A stretch of DNA of 64,000 bases from an uncultured SAR86 cluster bacterium (GTDB lineage Bacteria; Pseudomonadota; Gammaproteobacteria; Magnimaribacterales; AG-339-G14), in the NCBI GenBank assembly GCA_902635045.1, contig CACPMT010000003.1:1-64000 (forward strand). Reading direction: 5' to 3'. A program made the position numbers and the translations under genes. Within the stretch, counting starts at the first letter, position 1, and each line of letters starts with the position of its first letter. Positions 55,879-64,000 of this stretch are shown here, piece after piece. The notes beneath the pieces were generated by a model. It made no database searches, was not told where the DNA came from, and saw only the letters and a list, made by a program, of their open reading frames with translations.

Positions 55879-57135
55879 TTAACTTGAGAAACTTAATTTT
55901 GGCAAGTACTTCAATAAAGTAACTAAGACAATATTAAATAATGATTGAAAGATAAACAGTTGCGTTACTAACAGTTCACTATTAACTACATTTCCAAATA
56001 AGAAAAAAATAATTACAGCTGACGATCTTAAAATTTCTGGCAGGAAGCTTAATTCGTATTTTTCCATACTCATCAAAGCTATTGTCGAAGTGATCAATAG
56101 AGTAATTGCAAAAATACTAGTGTCTTGGAAGGATTGGCTTGTGACTGAAGCAGTTACAGCTGCCGATAATCCCATAATGAAAAACAATTGAATCCAACTA
56201 TAAATTTTTACTTCAAAAGAAGTTGAAGGATTGTAAGGTTCAAAATTATCTAAGTCATTTTTATAAATAGGATGACTTACCTTTACATCATCTGGTCGCC
56301 AGTTTGGCCTTGAAAACCAGACCTTTATTTTGTTTTTTATAGATTTTGTTCTTGTCGAGTCCTTGATCATTTCCGCAAATATGTCTAAGTTGGCCTTGAA
56401 AGGATTCCAACTTCTTAGAGGCTTTGCAGTTCCATATATAGGTTTTAATTCGTCAAGTTCTTCTTTGTAAGTACCAAAGAGCCTATCCCAAAATATAAAA
56501 ACACCTCCGTAGTTAGCATCTACATAATGCTTGTTTTGAGCATGGTGAATTCTATGATTTGAAGGGGAAACAAAAACATACTCATACCAACCAAGTTTAG
56601 GAATATGTTCTGTATGAACCCAAAATTGGTAAACAAGATTTATTCCCGCTACTGTAACAAAAACTTCGGGAGGAATCCCAACAATAAAAATAGGCAAATA
56701 AAATATCCATTTCCAAAGAAAACCTGTGCTTGTTTGCCTAAGCGCTGTTGAAAGATTAAATTCTTCTCCATGGTGATGAACCACGTGAGTTGCCCACAAT
56801 ACTTTGACTTCGTGATGTAACCGATGCATCCAGTAATAACAAAAATCATATAAAAAGAATGCAAATATCCAAACCCACAAAGAGGAAGAAGAAAATAATT
56901 TTAAATTATAGTATTGAGCAACGTAGGCAAAAGCTGCTCCTTGCAGACCCAATCCAAGCAAAGGAATATATCTACTTATAAGACCTAGACTTATACTTGT
57001 GAAAGAATCGTTCAGGCGGTAATTATTTTTGCCTGCGACTAAACCGTATATCAACTCAATGAAAATTAGTACAAAGAAAGCGGGTACAGCTAGAGTGATA
57101 ATTATCGAAGAATCAAATGAGCCAACTTTTTCCAT
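55879..57135 (-). CDS. Sterol desaturase/fatty acid hydroxylase family protein
   Basis: A di-iron membrane oxygenase of 418 residues. The N-terminal about 270 residues carry the histidine boxes HRLHHEVK, HVVHHHGEE and HRIHHAQNKHYVDANYGGVFIFWDRLFGTY. The C-terminal about 130 residues contain further membrane helices. The substrate is unknown (fatty acid, sterol-like or alkylglycerol lipid). It stands alone on the minus strand, convergent with the desaturase. Confidence 0.9.
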   Translation of the reverse strand: MEKVGSFDSSIIITLAVPAFFVLIFIELIYGLVAGKNNYRLNDSFTSISLGLISRYIPLLGLGLQGAAFAYVAQYYNLKLFSSSSLWVWIFAFFLYDFCYYWMHRLHHEVKVLWATHVVHHHGEEFNLSTALRQTSTGFLWKWIFYLPIFIVGIPPEVFVTVAGINLVYQFWVHTEHIPKLGWYEYVFVSPSNHRIHHAQNKHYVDANYGGVFIFWDRLFGTYKEELDELKPIYGTAKPLRSWNPFKANLDIFAEMIKDSTRTKSIKNKIKVWFSRPNWRPDDVKVSHPIYKNDLDNFEPYNPSTSFEVKIYSWIQLFFIMGLSAAVTASVTSQSFQDTSIFAITLLITSTIALMSMEKYELSFLPEILRSSAVIIFFLFGNVVNSELLVTQLFIFQSLFNIVLVTLLKYLPKLSFSS

Positions 57136-57210
57136 TCAAGGATTTTAGTTCAAATGCTGTAAAACACAAAAAATTATTGCTTTTAGCAAAAAGTTAACTA
57201 ACCTTAGAAC

Positions 57211-57789
57211 ATGTCATTCACTTTGCAATTGGGCCAAAAAGCTCCGGAATTTAACCTAATTTCTACAAGCTACGAAAATGTCTGCCTTTCAAGTTTCGAT
57301 TCTAAATTTTTAGTAATTTTTTTTACGTGCAATCACTGTCCTTACGTTACAGGATCGGATGAGGTAACTAGAAAAACTGTAAATAAATTCAAAGACAAAG
57401 ATGTGAGCTTTATCGCTATCAACTCAAACAGTGCAAATACATATCAAGAAGATAGCTTTGAAAATATGATTTTGAGAATGGAAGAATATGAGTTTCCTTG
57501 GGTTTATTTACATGATGCCGATCAGGAAATTGCGCTGAAATATGGAGCTCTAAAAACTCCACACTTTTATGTTTTTAATGAACAAAGGGAACTTGTTTAT
57601 ACTGGCAGGGGAGTGGATTCGCCATTGGATGCAAATAAAATTAAAATCAACAATCTTGAATTAGTTCTTGATGAGCTTACTTCAAATACATTAATATCTA
57701 TTCCCATAACAAACCCAATTGGGTGCAGTGTAAAATGGGAAGGTAAGGATTCTCATTGGATGCCACCCGAGGCATGTGATCTTGTATAA
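57211..57789 (+). CDS. Thioredoxin-like/peroxiredoxin-family protein
   Basis: 192 residues of the AhpC/TSA-thioredoxin-like group: [23 protein letters not shown], then [14 protein letters not shown] with Cys40 and Cys43 (CxxC) and [21 protein letters not shown] with a cis-proline. There is no signal peptide, so it is probably cytoplasmic. The C-terminal GCSVKWEG is typical of this subfamily. It precedes the crotonase by 15 bp and is likely co-transcribed. A protective or thiol-transfer role is inferred. Confidence 0.85.
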   Translation: MSFTLQLGQKAPEFNLISTSYENVCLSSFDSKFLVIFFTCNHCPYVTGSDEVTRKTVNKFKDKDVSFIAINSNSANTYQEDSFENMILRMEEYEFPWVYLHDADQEIALKYGALKTPHFYVFNEQRELVYTGRGVDSPLDANKIKINNLELVLDELTSNTLISIPITNPIGCSVKWEGKDSHWMPPEACDLV

Positions 57790-57804
57790 ATTTAAGGAGT
57801 AGAT

Positions 57805-58503
57805 ATGACAGATTTAGCCACACTAACGAAGCAAGGAGATGTTTCAATAATAAAACTGGATGATGGAAAAGCCAATGCTTTTTCTCTCGATATGTTGGAA
57901 AGCCTCAATGCTTGTTTGGCTGAGGTGCCAAGGGACTCAGGATCTTTGATAATTACTGGTAGAGAAGGTCTTTTTTCTGCTGGATTCGATCTAAAAACTC
58001 TTGCATCCGGAGATGTAGAAGCTGCACAAAAGATGGTTAAACTTGGTTTTAACACGCTTTTAGACTTGTATTCTTTTCCTAGACCTATCGTGGCCGCGAT
58101 ATCCGGCCATGCCGTTGCACTTGGAATTTTCGTTGCCTGTTGTTGTGATTATAGGATTGGAATTGAAGGAAAATTCATCTGCCAAGCCAATGAAGTTAGA
58201 AATAACATGGACATTCCCGTTCAGATTATGGAGATTGTTAAAGATAGGCTTGATAAAAAGCACTTTTATAAAGCGATATATCATGCAGAAGTTTATCCAA
58301 TGCACGAAGCCATTTCTGCTGGGTATATTGACGAAATTGTGCCTCCAGCAAACTTGATGGAAAAAGCTTTGGAAAAAGCTGAAGATTTAGCAACTTTAGG
58401 GCATCCTTACTATATGAATACCAAAAATGTGTATCAAGCCGATGTCGTTGCTAAAATTAAAGAAGGAATTGAAGGGGCGAGACCTCCAGGACAAACTGCT
58501 TAA
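57805..58503 (+). CDS. Enoyl-CoA hydratase/isomerase (crotonase) family protein
   Basis: 232 residues with the crotonase oxyanion-hole segments REGLFSAGFDLKTLASG and AISGHAVALGIFVACCCDYRI. Catalytic Glu residues of classic hydratases are not obvious at the second position (KFICQANEV...). It might be an isomerase or another crotonase activity. It starts after AAGGAGTAG and follows the thioredoxin-like gene; no other beta-oxidation gene is adjacent. It ends 1 bp before the convergent methyltransferase gene. Confidence 0.87.
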   Translation: MTDLATLTKQGDVSIIKLDDGKANAFSLDMLESLNACLAEVPRDSGSLIITGREGLFSAGFDLKTLASGDVEAAQKMVKLGFNTLLDLYSFPRPIVAAISGHAVALGIFVACCCDYRIGIEGKFICQANEVRNNMDIPVQIMEIVKDRLDKKHFYKAIYHAEVYPMHEAISAGYIDEIVPPANLMEKALEKAEDLATLGHPYYMNTKNVYQADVVAKIKEGIEGARPPGQTA

Positions 58504-58504
58504 A

Positions 58505-59515
58505 TTATTTTCTTTTTAAAAGATAATGGCTAACAAACCATTCGTTACCATTGTTAATTTTGAAAAATTCTTCGACGGTTAGAAAAAAAATTCGCCATCT
58601 TTGAAACCATAAATTTGCATCATCGTAATGTTTTGCAAACATAGCTAAAGTTTCTTTTTTATTTTTATAATGATTTGATAGCCAGTCTCTCGATGTAAGA
58701 GAATAATGTGTGCCGTTTACTTTCCAATCTTTTACGACAGTCATATCATCGGAAAAATAATTAAAGATGTCTTGTGACGGCATTATCCCTCCTAAAAAGA
58801 AGAATTTAGTCATCCAATCAGCATCACCGGAGATTTCGTAAGGATACAAAAAATCTTTATGACAAAAAATATGAACAAATAGTTTGCCTTTTTCTGTGAG
58901 CATATTAGCTACTTTTGAAAGAAGTTTTTCATAATTTCTCATATGCTCGAACATTTCAATTGAAACAATTCGATCAAATTTTTCTTCAATATCTAGAGCG
59001 TTTATGTCTACTTTTAAAGCATTGATATTATCTAAACCTCTCGATTTTGCCTCAGTTGTAATAAAATCTATTTGGTCTTGAGAGTTGCTAATCGAGGTAA
59101 AAGAATTTTTAGGAAATCTTTCAGCAGCAAATAAACTAAAACTTCCCCAGCCACAGCCCAAGTCTAAAACATTTTGTCCATCACAAATTTCCGCTCTACT
59201 AAGGTAAAGCTGAAGCATCTTTTCTTCTGCTTCATCTAAGGTTTCTTTTTGAGTTTCATATAAACAACAGGAATATTTTAAATTCTTGCCTAATACGTTG
59301 GTAAAGAATGATGGCGGAACCTCGTAATGCTGTTCATTAGCCTCAAGAGTCTGTTCAGCTATTGCTCCTTCTTTAAAAGAAGCTGCAATGTTTGATTTTT
59401 CCGATAACAAGGAATCATCTTCTAATCTACTTAAACTAAGTTTTCTTATTGCAATTCTTAACAAAAAGTCTGGAATAAAACCTTTTTCCGCCAGCCATAA
59501 TCCTATTTTTATCAT
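58505..59515 (-). CDS. SAM-dependent methyltransferase, cyclopropane-synthase/coclaurine-N-methyltransferase-like
   Basis: 336 residues of the CFA-synthase superfamily: NEQHYEVPPSFFTNVLGKNLKYSCCLYE, the SAM loop VLDLGCGWGSFSLFAAE, IVSIEMFEHMRNYEKLL and a C-terminal FVSHYLLKR. The opening block is nearer to the coclaurine N-methyltransferase-like branch than to CFA synthase proper. It is last in the FAD-DUF1365-CFA-methyltransferase operon and overlaps the preceding gene by 4 bp. A lipid acyl chain is the likely target given the neighbours. Confidence 0.88.
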   Translation of the reverse strand: MIKIGLWLAEKGFIPDFLLRIAIRKLSLSRLEDDSLLSEKSNIAASFKEGAIAEQTLEANEQHYEVPPSFFTNVLGKNLKYSCCLYETQKETLDEAEEKMLQLYLSRAEICDGQNVLDLGCGWGSFSLFAAERFPKNSFTSISNSQDQIDFITTEAKSRGLDNINALKVDINALDIEEKFDRIVSIEMFEHMRNYEKLLSKVANMLTEKGKLFVHIFCHKDFLYPYEISGDADWMTKFFFLGGIMPSQDIFNYFSDDMTVVKDWKVNGTHYSLTSRDWLSNHYKNKKETLAMFAKHYDDANLWFQRWRIFFLTVEEFFKINNGNEWFVSHYLLKRK

Positions 59516-60675
59516 TTAACTTTTAACAAGTATTGCGAAACTTCTAATTGACCGTTTAAGAAACCACCTCTGCAGTAGGCTAAATACATATCCCAAGTTC
59601 TTTTAAATTTTGCATCAAAACCCATTTTTTCAATATCACCCCAAGCAATTTGAAAATTTTCATACCAAGTTTCCAATGTTTTGGCATAAGATTTTGCAAA
59701 ATTAGTAGTTTTTATATTTTCTAAATCAAATTTATTTGCTTCATCAATAAACAATTGATCCGATGCTAATTCTCCGCCAGGAAAAATATAAGTCTGAATA
59801 AAATCAGGCCATTTATCATAACCCTCAAAGTAATCTTCGGTCATTGTTATAGTTTGTATGACAGCCTTTGCATTGGGTTTCAGTACATTTTGAATTTTTT
59901 GAAAATAAGAATTCCAGTACTCGGAACCAACTGCTTCAAACATTTCGATAGATACGACAGCATCAAACTTACCTTCGAGTAATCTGTAATCGATTAATTC
60001 AATATCAGGAACTATCTCTAAGTTTTCTATTCTTTCTCTAGCAAATTTAAATTGACTTGGCGAAATGGTTATTCCTTTAACTAAATAACCTTGATTGGAA
60101 GCATGTTCTAAAAAACCTCCCCAGCCACAACCTATTTCTAAAATACTAGATCCAACAGGAAGATCTAAAGTATCTAGAATTAATTGGTACTTGGCTTTTT
60201 GAGCTTCCTCAATAGTTTCATTTTTTTCTCTATAAAAACCTGAAGAGTAGGTCATGGTTTTATCAAGCCACATAGAATAAAAATCGTTTCCTAAGTCATA
60301 GTGCGCTTGAATATTTTTTTTGCTACCAGAAATAGAATTTTTATTTAATCTGTGTCGAATTTTTGTGAAGATCCTTCCTAAAACTTTTCCGTCAACAATT
60401 GTACTTATCGAAGAATAGTTTTTAGTAAGAAATTCCATTAAAAATACGAGATTGGAAGTCGTCCAATAATTCTTTATATATCCTTCGGTGAAGCCTAGAC
60501 TGCCTCTGGTAAATAAAAGCCAAATTCCTCTCCACGAAGTAATAACCAAATCTGCTTTTTCGGAGCCTTCTCCAAGTTCGAGGACAGTTTTATTAGGAAA
60601 AGTGATTACTAAAGAACCAGATTCTAAATTAACAATCTTTTTCTCGAGCCATTTTTTAAAAAAATTAGTCAACAT
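59512..60675 (-). CDS. Cyclopropane-fatty-acyl-phospholipid synthase family methyltransferase
   Basis: It transfers a methyl group from SAM to the double bond of a phospholipid acyl chain, giving a cyclopropane or a methyl-branched product. An N-terminal SCP2-like region (about 1-95) is followed by IQAHYDLGNDFYSMWLDKTMTYSSGFY, ILEIGCGWGGFLEHAS, VVSIEMFEAVGSEYW and TYIFPGGELAS. The ORF-track start (TTG 60696) is replaced by the ATG at 60675, which overlaps the DUF1365 stop. About 387 residues, normal for the family. Confidence 0.92.
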   Translation of the reverse strand: MLTNFFKKWLEKKIVNLESGSLVITFPNKTVLELGEGSEKADLVITSWRGIWLLFTRGSLGFTEGYIKNYWTTSNLVFLMEFLTKNYSSISTIVDGKVLGRIFTKIRHRLNKNSISGSKKNIQAHYDLGNDFYSMWLDKTMTYSSGFYREKNETIEEAQKAKYQLILDTLDLPVGSSILEIGCGWGGFLEHASNQGYLVKGITISPSQFKFARERIENLEIVPDIELIDYRLLEGKFDAVVSIEMFEAVGSEYWNSYFQKIQNVLKPNAKAVIQTITMTEDYFEGYDKWPDFIQTYIFPGGELASDQLFIDEANKFDLENIKTTNFAKSYAKTLETWYENFQIAWGDIEKMGFDAKFKRTWDMYLAYCRGGFLNGQLEVSQYLLKVK

Positions 60676-61396
60676 AACCCTTACCGTTATGAGCAAAAAC
60701 CTTAACTTTTTTCAACCAAAGAAATAAAGCTTGAAGGTGGATTCTAGCCAAAACAAGAGAAGAATTAATAAATATTGAAAAGAAAATTAATAATTTATTT
60801 TGCCACGAGAAGTTTATTTTTTGTCCGGATAAATTCGATAGAATCTCAAGCTTTCCATTAGGATCATACTCGTTGATTTTTATATTTAATGGATCACTAG
60901 AAATTTTAAATTGATAAAGTCCTTGCTTATCGGCAAAGGGCGATACATACATTTTTTTTTGAATTGGTATCCATTTTTTTTCATCAAGAATATTTAGGGA
61001 GTCATGAACGTAATAAATTTGCCTTTCATAAAAGGTGTTTGTTACTTCAGCTACCATCATTAAATCGTTTCCATTTTTTTTTAAAAACCAAAAACATACA
61101 GGATTGAAAGTTTTGAGAAAATAAAAATCAGGAGTCTTTAAAAGATTTATTTTTAGACTTTCATTCGAGATATTATTTTTTTTAATGTATTTAAGAATAT
61201 TATTTAAAATTTCTTTTGAATAGTCATTTTTTAAAAAAGAAAAATTAAAAAAAGTAGATTTTATATGATTAATCTTATTTTCTTGAAAATCATATATATT
61301 TTCTAAAAAGATACTTCGATAGGGATAATCAAAGCTATGTTTTTTTGATTTGACTCTTCTATGAGAAACGACTCCTTTAAAAAAATATTTTTTCAT
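60665..61396 (-). CDS. DUF1365 family protein
   Basis: 243 residues with the DUF1365 opening KGVVSHRRVKSKKHSFDYPYRSIFLEN, the middle TPDFYFLKTFNPVCFWFLKKNG with NPVxFWF, and KKMYVSPFADKQGLYQFKI. DUF1365 genes nearly always lie between an FAD oxidoreductase and a CFA-like methyltransferase, as here, and belong to membrane-lipid modification operons induced by photo-oxidative stress in several proteobacteria. The biochemical role is not certain. Confidence 0.92.
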   Translation of the reverse strand: MKKYFFKGVVSHRRVKSKKHSFDYPYRSIFLENIYDFQENKINHIKSTFFNFSFLKNDYSKEILNNILKYIKKNNISNESLKINLLKTPDFYFLKTFNPVCFWFLKKNGNDLMMVAEVTNTFYERQIYYVHDSLNILDEKKWIPIQKKMYVSPFADKQGLYQFKISSDPLNIKINEYDPNGKLEILSNLSGQKINFSWQNKLLIFFSIFINSSLVLARIHLQALFLWLKKVKVFAHNGKGYVD

Positions 61397-62592
61397 TTAT
61401 CTCTGCTATTAATAAGTTTGTAGATTGCTTGAGAAGATTTTATGCCATCTTCATGAAAACCGTAACCTAAATAAGCACCCGTAAAATAAGTATTTTTTTC
61501 AGATTGGATTTCTTTAAAGTTTTTTTGACCCATTAGAGCTTTAAAATCAAATATTGGATGTTCGTATTCCATCTCATTAAAGATAAAATTAGGCTTTGGA
61601 AAATCTCCCAAGGTGACAAAAATATTTTTGTTTGTATTAATTTTTTGAAGATTATTCATCCAGTAAGTAACATATTCGTAATTTTCATCTTTATAGACAT
61701 TCCAAGAACACCATTTTTTTTTATCCTTCGGCATTAAACTTTCATCTCCATGTAAAGTGGTTATATTTTTTTGATATTTGATTGAATCAATAGCATTTTT
61801 TTCTTTCTCATTTAAATCATCAATGCATTCCAATATCTGATTTGGGTGATTTGCCATTATTAGCAGATCGAATTCATATGATTCATCTTTATTTGAAATG
61901 AATATTTTATTTTCGGATCTATTAATTTTGACTTCTGAATTGAGCTTTACATTAAAGACTTTTAAATCCAATAATTTCTCCACGTAAGTGCTGCTTCCTC
62001 CTAAGACTGAATACCACTGCGGGCGATCATACAGATTTAATAAGCCGTGATTATTCAAGAAATTATTCATTGATTCAGCAGGGTAATTTTTTATCTCTTT
62101 AGAAGTGGAGGACCAAATTGCTGAAGTCATAGGAAGCAAATAACTTTCAACAAAAAGATTAGAGAATTTAAAGGTTTTTAGCCACTCACCAATATTTTCT
62201 TTGCTTTTAAGGTTTTTAGCTAAATAATTAAATCTCACAATATCGATTAGTAGTTTTATTTTTTTTAAACTTGTTAGAAAAGAAAAATTAAAAAACTCTT
62301 TAGAATTCCAAATTAGGGATTTTGAATTTACTGAAAAAGACATCTCTGTTTGATATAAATCAATGCCAATTTCTTTAAAAAATTTCATTAAGTTTTTATA
62401 ATTCTTATCATTAAGCACAATAAAACCTGAATCTACCTTTATTTTGGTTTCAAGCTCTAGCTGATGGGTATGAGTATGACCGCCTAATCTATCCGACTTT
62501 TCAAAAATAGTTACTTCATGATTTTTGCCTAAAAAGTAAGCAGCAGATAATCCACTAATCCCTGAGCCAATAACAGCAATTCGCATAAACAT
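61393..62592 (-). CDS. FAD/NAD(P)-dependent oxidoreductase of the lipid-modification operon
   Basis: 399 residues of the flavin-containing amine-oxidase/phytoene-desaturase-like fold: an N-terminal FAD-binding RIAVIGSGISGLSAAYFLGKNHEVTIFEKSDRLGGHTHTH, and the C-terminal FTGAYLGYGFHEDGIKSSQ. The GGHxxTH wording is typical of the group linked to DUF1365 and CFA-like enzymes. It is first in the operon and its stop overlaps DUF1365. MFMR offers two ATG starts, at 62592 and 62586; the latter gives the conventional N-terminus. It is a candidate acyl-chain desaturase. Confidence 0.92.
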   Translation of the reverse strand: MFMRIAVIGSGISGLSAAYFLGKNHEVTIFEKSDRLGGHTHTHQLELETKIKVDSGFIVLNDKNYKNLMKFFKEIGIDLYQTEMSFSVNSKSLIWNSKEFFNFSFLTSLKKIKLLIDIVRFNYLAKNLKSKENIGEWLKTFKFSNLFVESYLLPMTSAIWSSTSKEIKNYPAESMNNFLNNHGLLNLYDRPQWYSVLGGSSTYVEKLLDLKVFNVKLNSEVKINRSENKIFISNKDESYEFDLLIMANHPNQILECIDDLNEKEKNAIDSIKYQKNITTLHGDESLMPKDKKKWCSWNVYKDENYEYVTYWMNNLQKINTNKNIFVTLGDFPKPNFIFNEMEYEHPIFDFKALMGQKNFKEIQSEKNTYFTGAYLGYGFHEDGIKSSQAIYKLINSRDK

Positions 62593-62655
62593 TATTTTAG
62601 GTTATTTTTCTGGTTGGACGGGTAATAAAAATAGAAGAGATTTATGTTTTTAATA

Positions 62656-62661
62656 TATAAT
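62656..62661 (+). promoter_or_regulatory. -10 box of tRNA-Ala
   Basis: A perfect TATAAT is followed by a GC-containing discriminator (CTTCGCCT), with the mature tRNA end 10 bp downstream. No clear -35 box. Confidence 0.45.
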
Positions 62662-62671
62662 TCTTCGCCTT

Positions 62672-62747
62672 GGGGCTATAGCTCAGCTGGGAGAGCGCCT
62701 GATTTGCATTCAGGAGGTCCGCGGTTCGATCCCGCGTAGCTCCACCA
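62672..62747 (+). tRNA. tRNA-Ala (TGC)
   Basis: A 76-nt cloverleaf with encoded CCA: acceptor GGGGCTA pairs with TAGCTCC (one G-T pair), D-arm TAGCTCAGCTGGGAGAGC, anticodon loop TTTGCAT (TGC), T-arm GCGGTTCGATCCCGC. It is solitary and lies 5 bp before the end of the convergent permease gene. Confidence 0.98.
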
Positions 62748-62752
62748 ACTTC

Positions 62753-64000
62753 TTATAAAAAAATAAACTTAGAAATAAATATTAAGGTTAGAAACCAGGC
62801 TCCAGAAGAAATTTTAGTTATTTCTCCAAAGCCAATTTTTAAAACGACATAAGAGAGAAATCCCAAAGCAATTCCATCTGCTATAGAAAAGGTGAGAGGA
62901 ATCATCACAATAATGACTAGCGCAGGTAATAAATCGACCATATTGGACCAATTTAATTTTTCCATTCCACTTAGCATTAAAATAGCCACATAAATTAGAG
63001 CTCCGGCAGTCGCGTAAGCTGGAACAATCAGCGCTAGGGGAGAAAGAAATATTGCCAATAAAAAAAACAATCCTATAAAGACAGCGGTAAGACCTGTTCT
63101 TCCGCCTGCTTCTACACCTGCAGAACTTTCTACGTAACTTGTTACAGGAGAGCATCCCAAAAGCGCACCTAAAAAACTTGAGCTGCTGTCAGCTTTTAAA
63201 GCTTTATCAAAATTATTTGCTTCACCTGAATTATTGATAAGATTTGCCCTATCAGCCACTCCCAAAAGAGTTCCTGTTGTGTCAAAAAGATTAACAAATA
63301 AAAAAGACATGACGATAGTAATCATCGTTAAATCAAGTGCGCCTAGAATATCAAGTTTTAATAAAACTGGTTCAATTGATGGCGGCATAGATACTAAGCC
63401 GTTGTATTGAACTAAATTTAATAATAGAGCAGATACTGTAATAGCAAGAACGCCTAACAAAATTGCACCTGGAATTTTTCTAATTGCTAAAACAGAAATT
63501 AAAAGGAAACCTAAAGCAGCTAAGAATGTTTCAATATTTGAAAAATCTCCTAATTTTAAAAAAGTCGCATCGTTGCTGATAATGATGCCACCATTTTTGA
63601 GACCTATGAATCCGATGAAAAGTCCAACACCAGAACCCATAGCAATTCTTAAATTTAAAGGAATGCTTTCAATCATCCAGCTTCTTAATCTTGTTATGCT
63701 CATTAAGAAAAATAAAATCCCAGCTAAAAAAACAGCGCCAAGTGCTACTTCCCAAGAGTAGCCCATTTCACCAACCACAGTAAAAGTAAAAAATGCGTTT
63801 AAACCCATTCCAGGAGCCAAGCCAACTGGCCAATTTGCAAATACTCCCATTAGAATGCAGGCTAGGGCAGCGGCTAGGCAGGTTCCAACAAAAATTGCAC
63901 CTTGATCCATTCCGCTAAGCGACATTATTTGAGGGTTAACAAAAATAATGTACGCCATAGTTATGAAAGAGGTAAATCCACCTAAAAATTCACTTTTTAA
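62753..64000 (-). CDS. NCS2-family purine (AzgA-type) permease, 5' end cut by window
   Basis: A polytopic proton-coupled importer for adenine, guanine or hypoxanthine. The frame stays open to the window edge; before the ORF-track Met the 14 visible codons read LKSEFLGGFTSFIT, typical of the AzgA N-terminus. So the true start is outside and 63958 is internal. Landmarks: FANWPVGLAPGMGLNAFFTF, GSGVGLFIGFIGLKN, NLFDTTGTLLGVADRANLI and ALLGCSPVTSYVESSAGVEAGGRTGLTAV. About ten helices are visible. It could serve scavenging of purines from seawater. Confidence 0.93.
   Translation of the reverse strand, partial: LKSEFLGGFTSFITMAYIIFVNPQIMSLSGMDQGAIFVGTCLAAALACILMGVFANWPVGLAPGMGLNAFFTFTVVGEMGYSWEVALGAVFLAGILFFLMSITRLRSWMIESIPLNLRIAMGSGVGLFIGFIGLKNGGIIISNDATFLKLGDFSNIETFLAALGFLLISVLAIRKIPGAILLGVLAITVSALLLNLVQYNGLVSMPPSIEPVLLKLDILGALDLTMITIVMSFLFVNLFDTTGTLLGVADRANLINNSGEANNFDKALKADSSSSFLGALLGCSPVTSYVESSAGVEAGGRTGLTAVFIGLFFLLAIFLSPLALIVPAYATAGALIYVAILMLSGMEKLNWSNMVDLLPALVIIVMIPLTFSIADGIALGFLSYVVLKIGFGEITKISSGAWFLTLIFISKFIFL

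Noticed and set aside
62672-62747. Second att-like duplication at tRNA-Ala
   Set aside because: I looked for its 3' sequence (GCGGTTCGATCCCGC) elsewhere in the window and found no second copy.

Overview
The window is strongly AT-rich and densely packed. Many genes abut or overlap by a few bases and only one gap exceeds 300 bp. Gene order in its core part is that of a gammaproteobacterial chromosome: pepP/ubiH, zapA-6S RNA-fau, rpmBG divergent from coaBC-dut, proA-nadD-rsfS-mrdA-rodA-mltB-dacA, accB-accC, trxA-rho, bamD divergent from rluD. Together with the small, streamlined proteins and the catabolic gene set, this suggests an uncultured marine gammaproteobacterium of the SAR86 kind. The taxon is inference from content, not from a database match.

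Region 1 (1-40.6 kb) is housekeeping. It holds the end of hemF with hemJ; ubiquinone hydroxylase and pepP; the zapA/6S RNA/fau locus; ilvA and rpiA; a six-gene run rpmB-rpmG-maf-lnt-L,D-transpeptidase-glutathione peroxidase; coaBC-dut; an acyl-CoA ligase; and the elongasome operon nadD-rsfS-mrdA-rodA-mltB-dacA-dat. That operon runs tail to tail into a seven-gene run (DsbD-alpha-like gene, aroQ, accB, accC, leuS, lptE, holA). Next come ilvD, trxA, rho, rsmD, bamD/rluD, ilvB-ilvH-ilvC and a homocysteine methyltransferase. All isoleucine/valine enzymes except a recognised ilvE are present, in three places.

Region 2 (40.66-42.69 kb) is a small element in tRNA-Ile(GAT). A 45-bp perfect copy of the tRNA 3' part, starting in the anticodon loop, recurs 1957 bp downstream. 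It brackets one secreted purple-acid-phosphatase-like protein, with a PAS-like insert, and a decayed reading frame. No integrase is present.

Region 3 (42.7-62.6 kb) is accessory metabolism between tRNA-Ile and tRNA-Ala(TGC). A copper amine oxidase-epoxide hydrolase-amidase operon is divergent from a two-subunit sodium:solute symporter. Then comes a compact run with a haloalkane-dehalogenase-like hydrolase, two glutathione-S-transferase-like proteins, a DUF1330-like protein, membrane proteins, a sulfatase and a fatty acid desaturase. A sterol-desaturase-family hydroxylase, a thioredoxin-like protein and a crotonase follow. The block ends with a lipid-modification operon (FAD oxidoreductase, DUF1365, two cyclopropane-synthase-family methyltransferases). 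The window closes with tRNA-Ala and a purine permease cut by the right edge.

Most noteworthy are the tRNA-bounded mini-element, the lipid-modification operon (candidate furan or methyl-branched fatty acid pathway), the organohalogen/sulfate-ester operon, a LeuRS that lacks the leucine-specific domain, a DsbD reduced to its N-terminal domain, and several promoters so close to start codons that leaderless mRNAs are likely.
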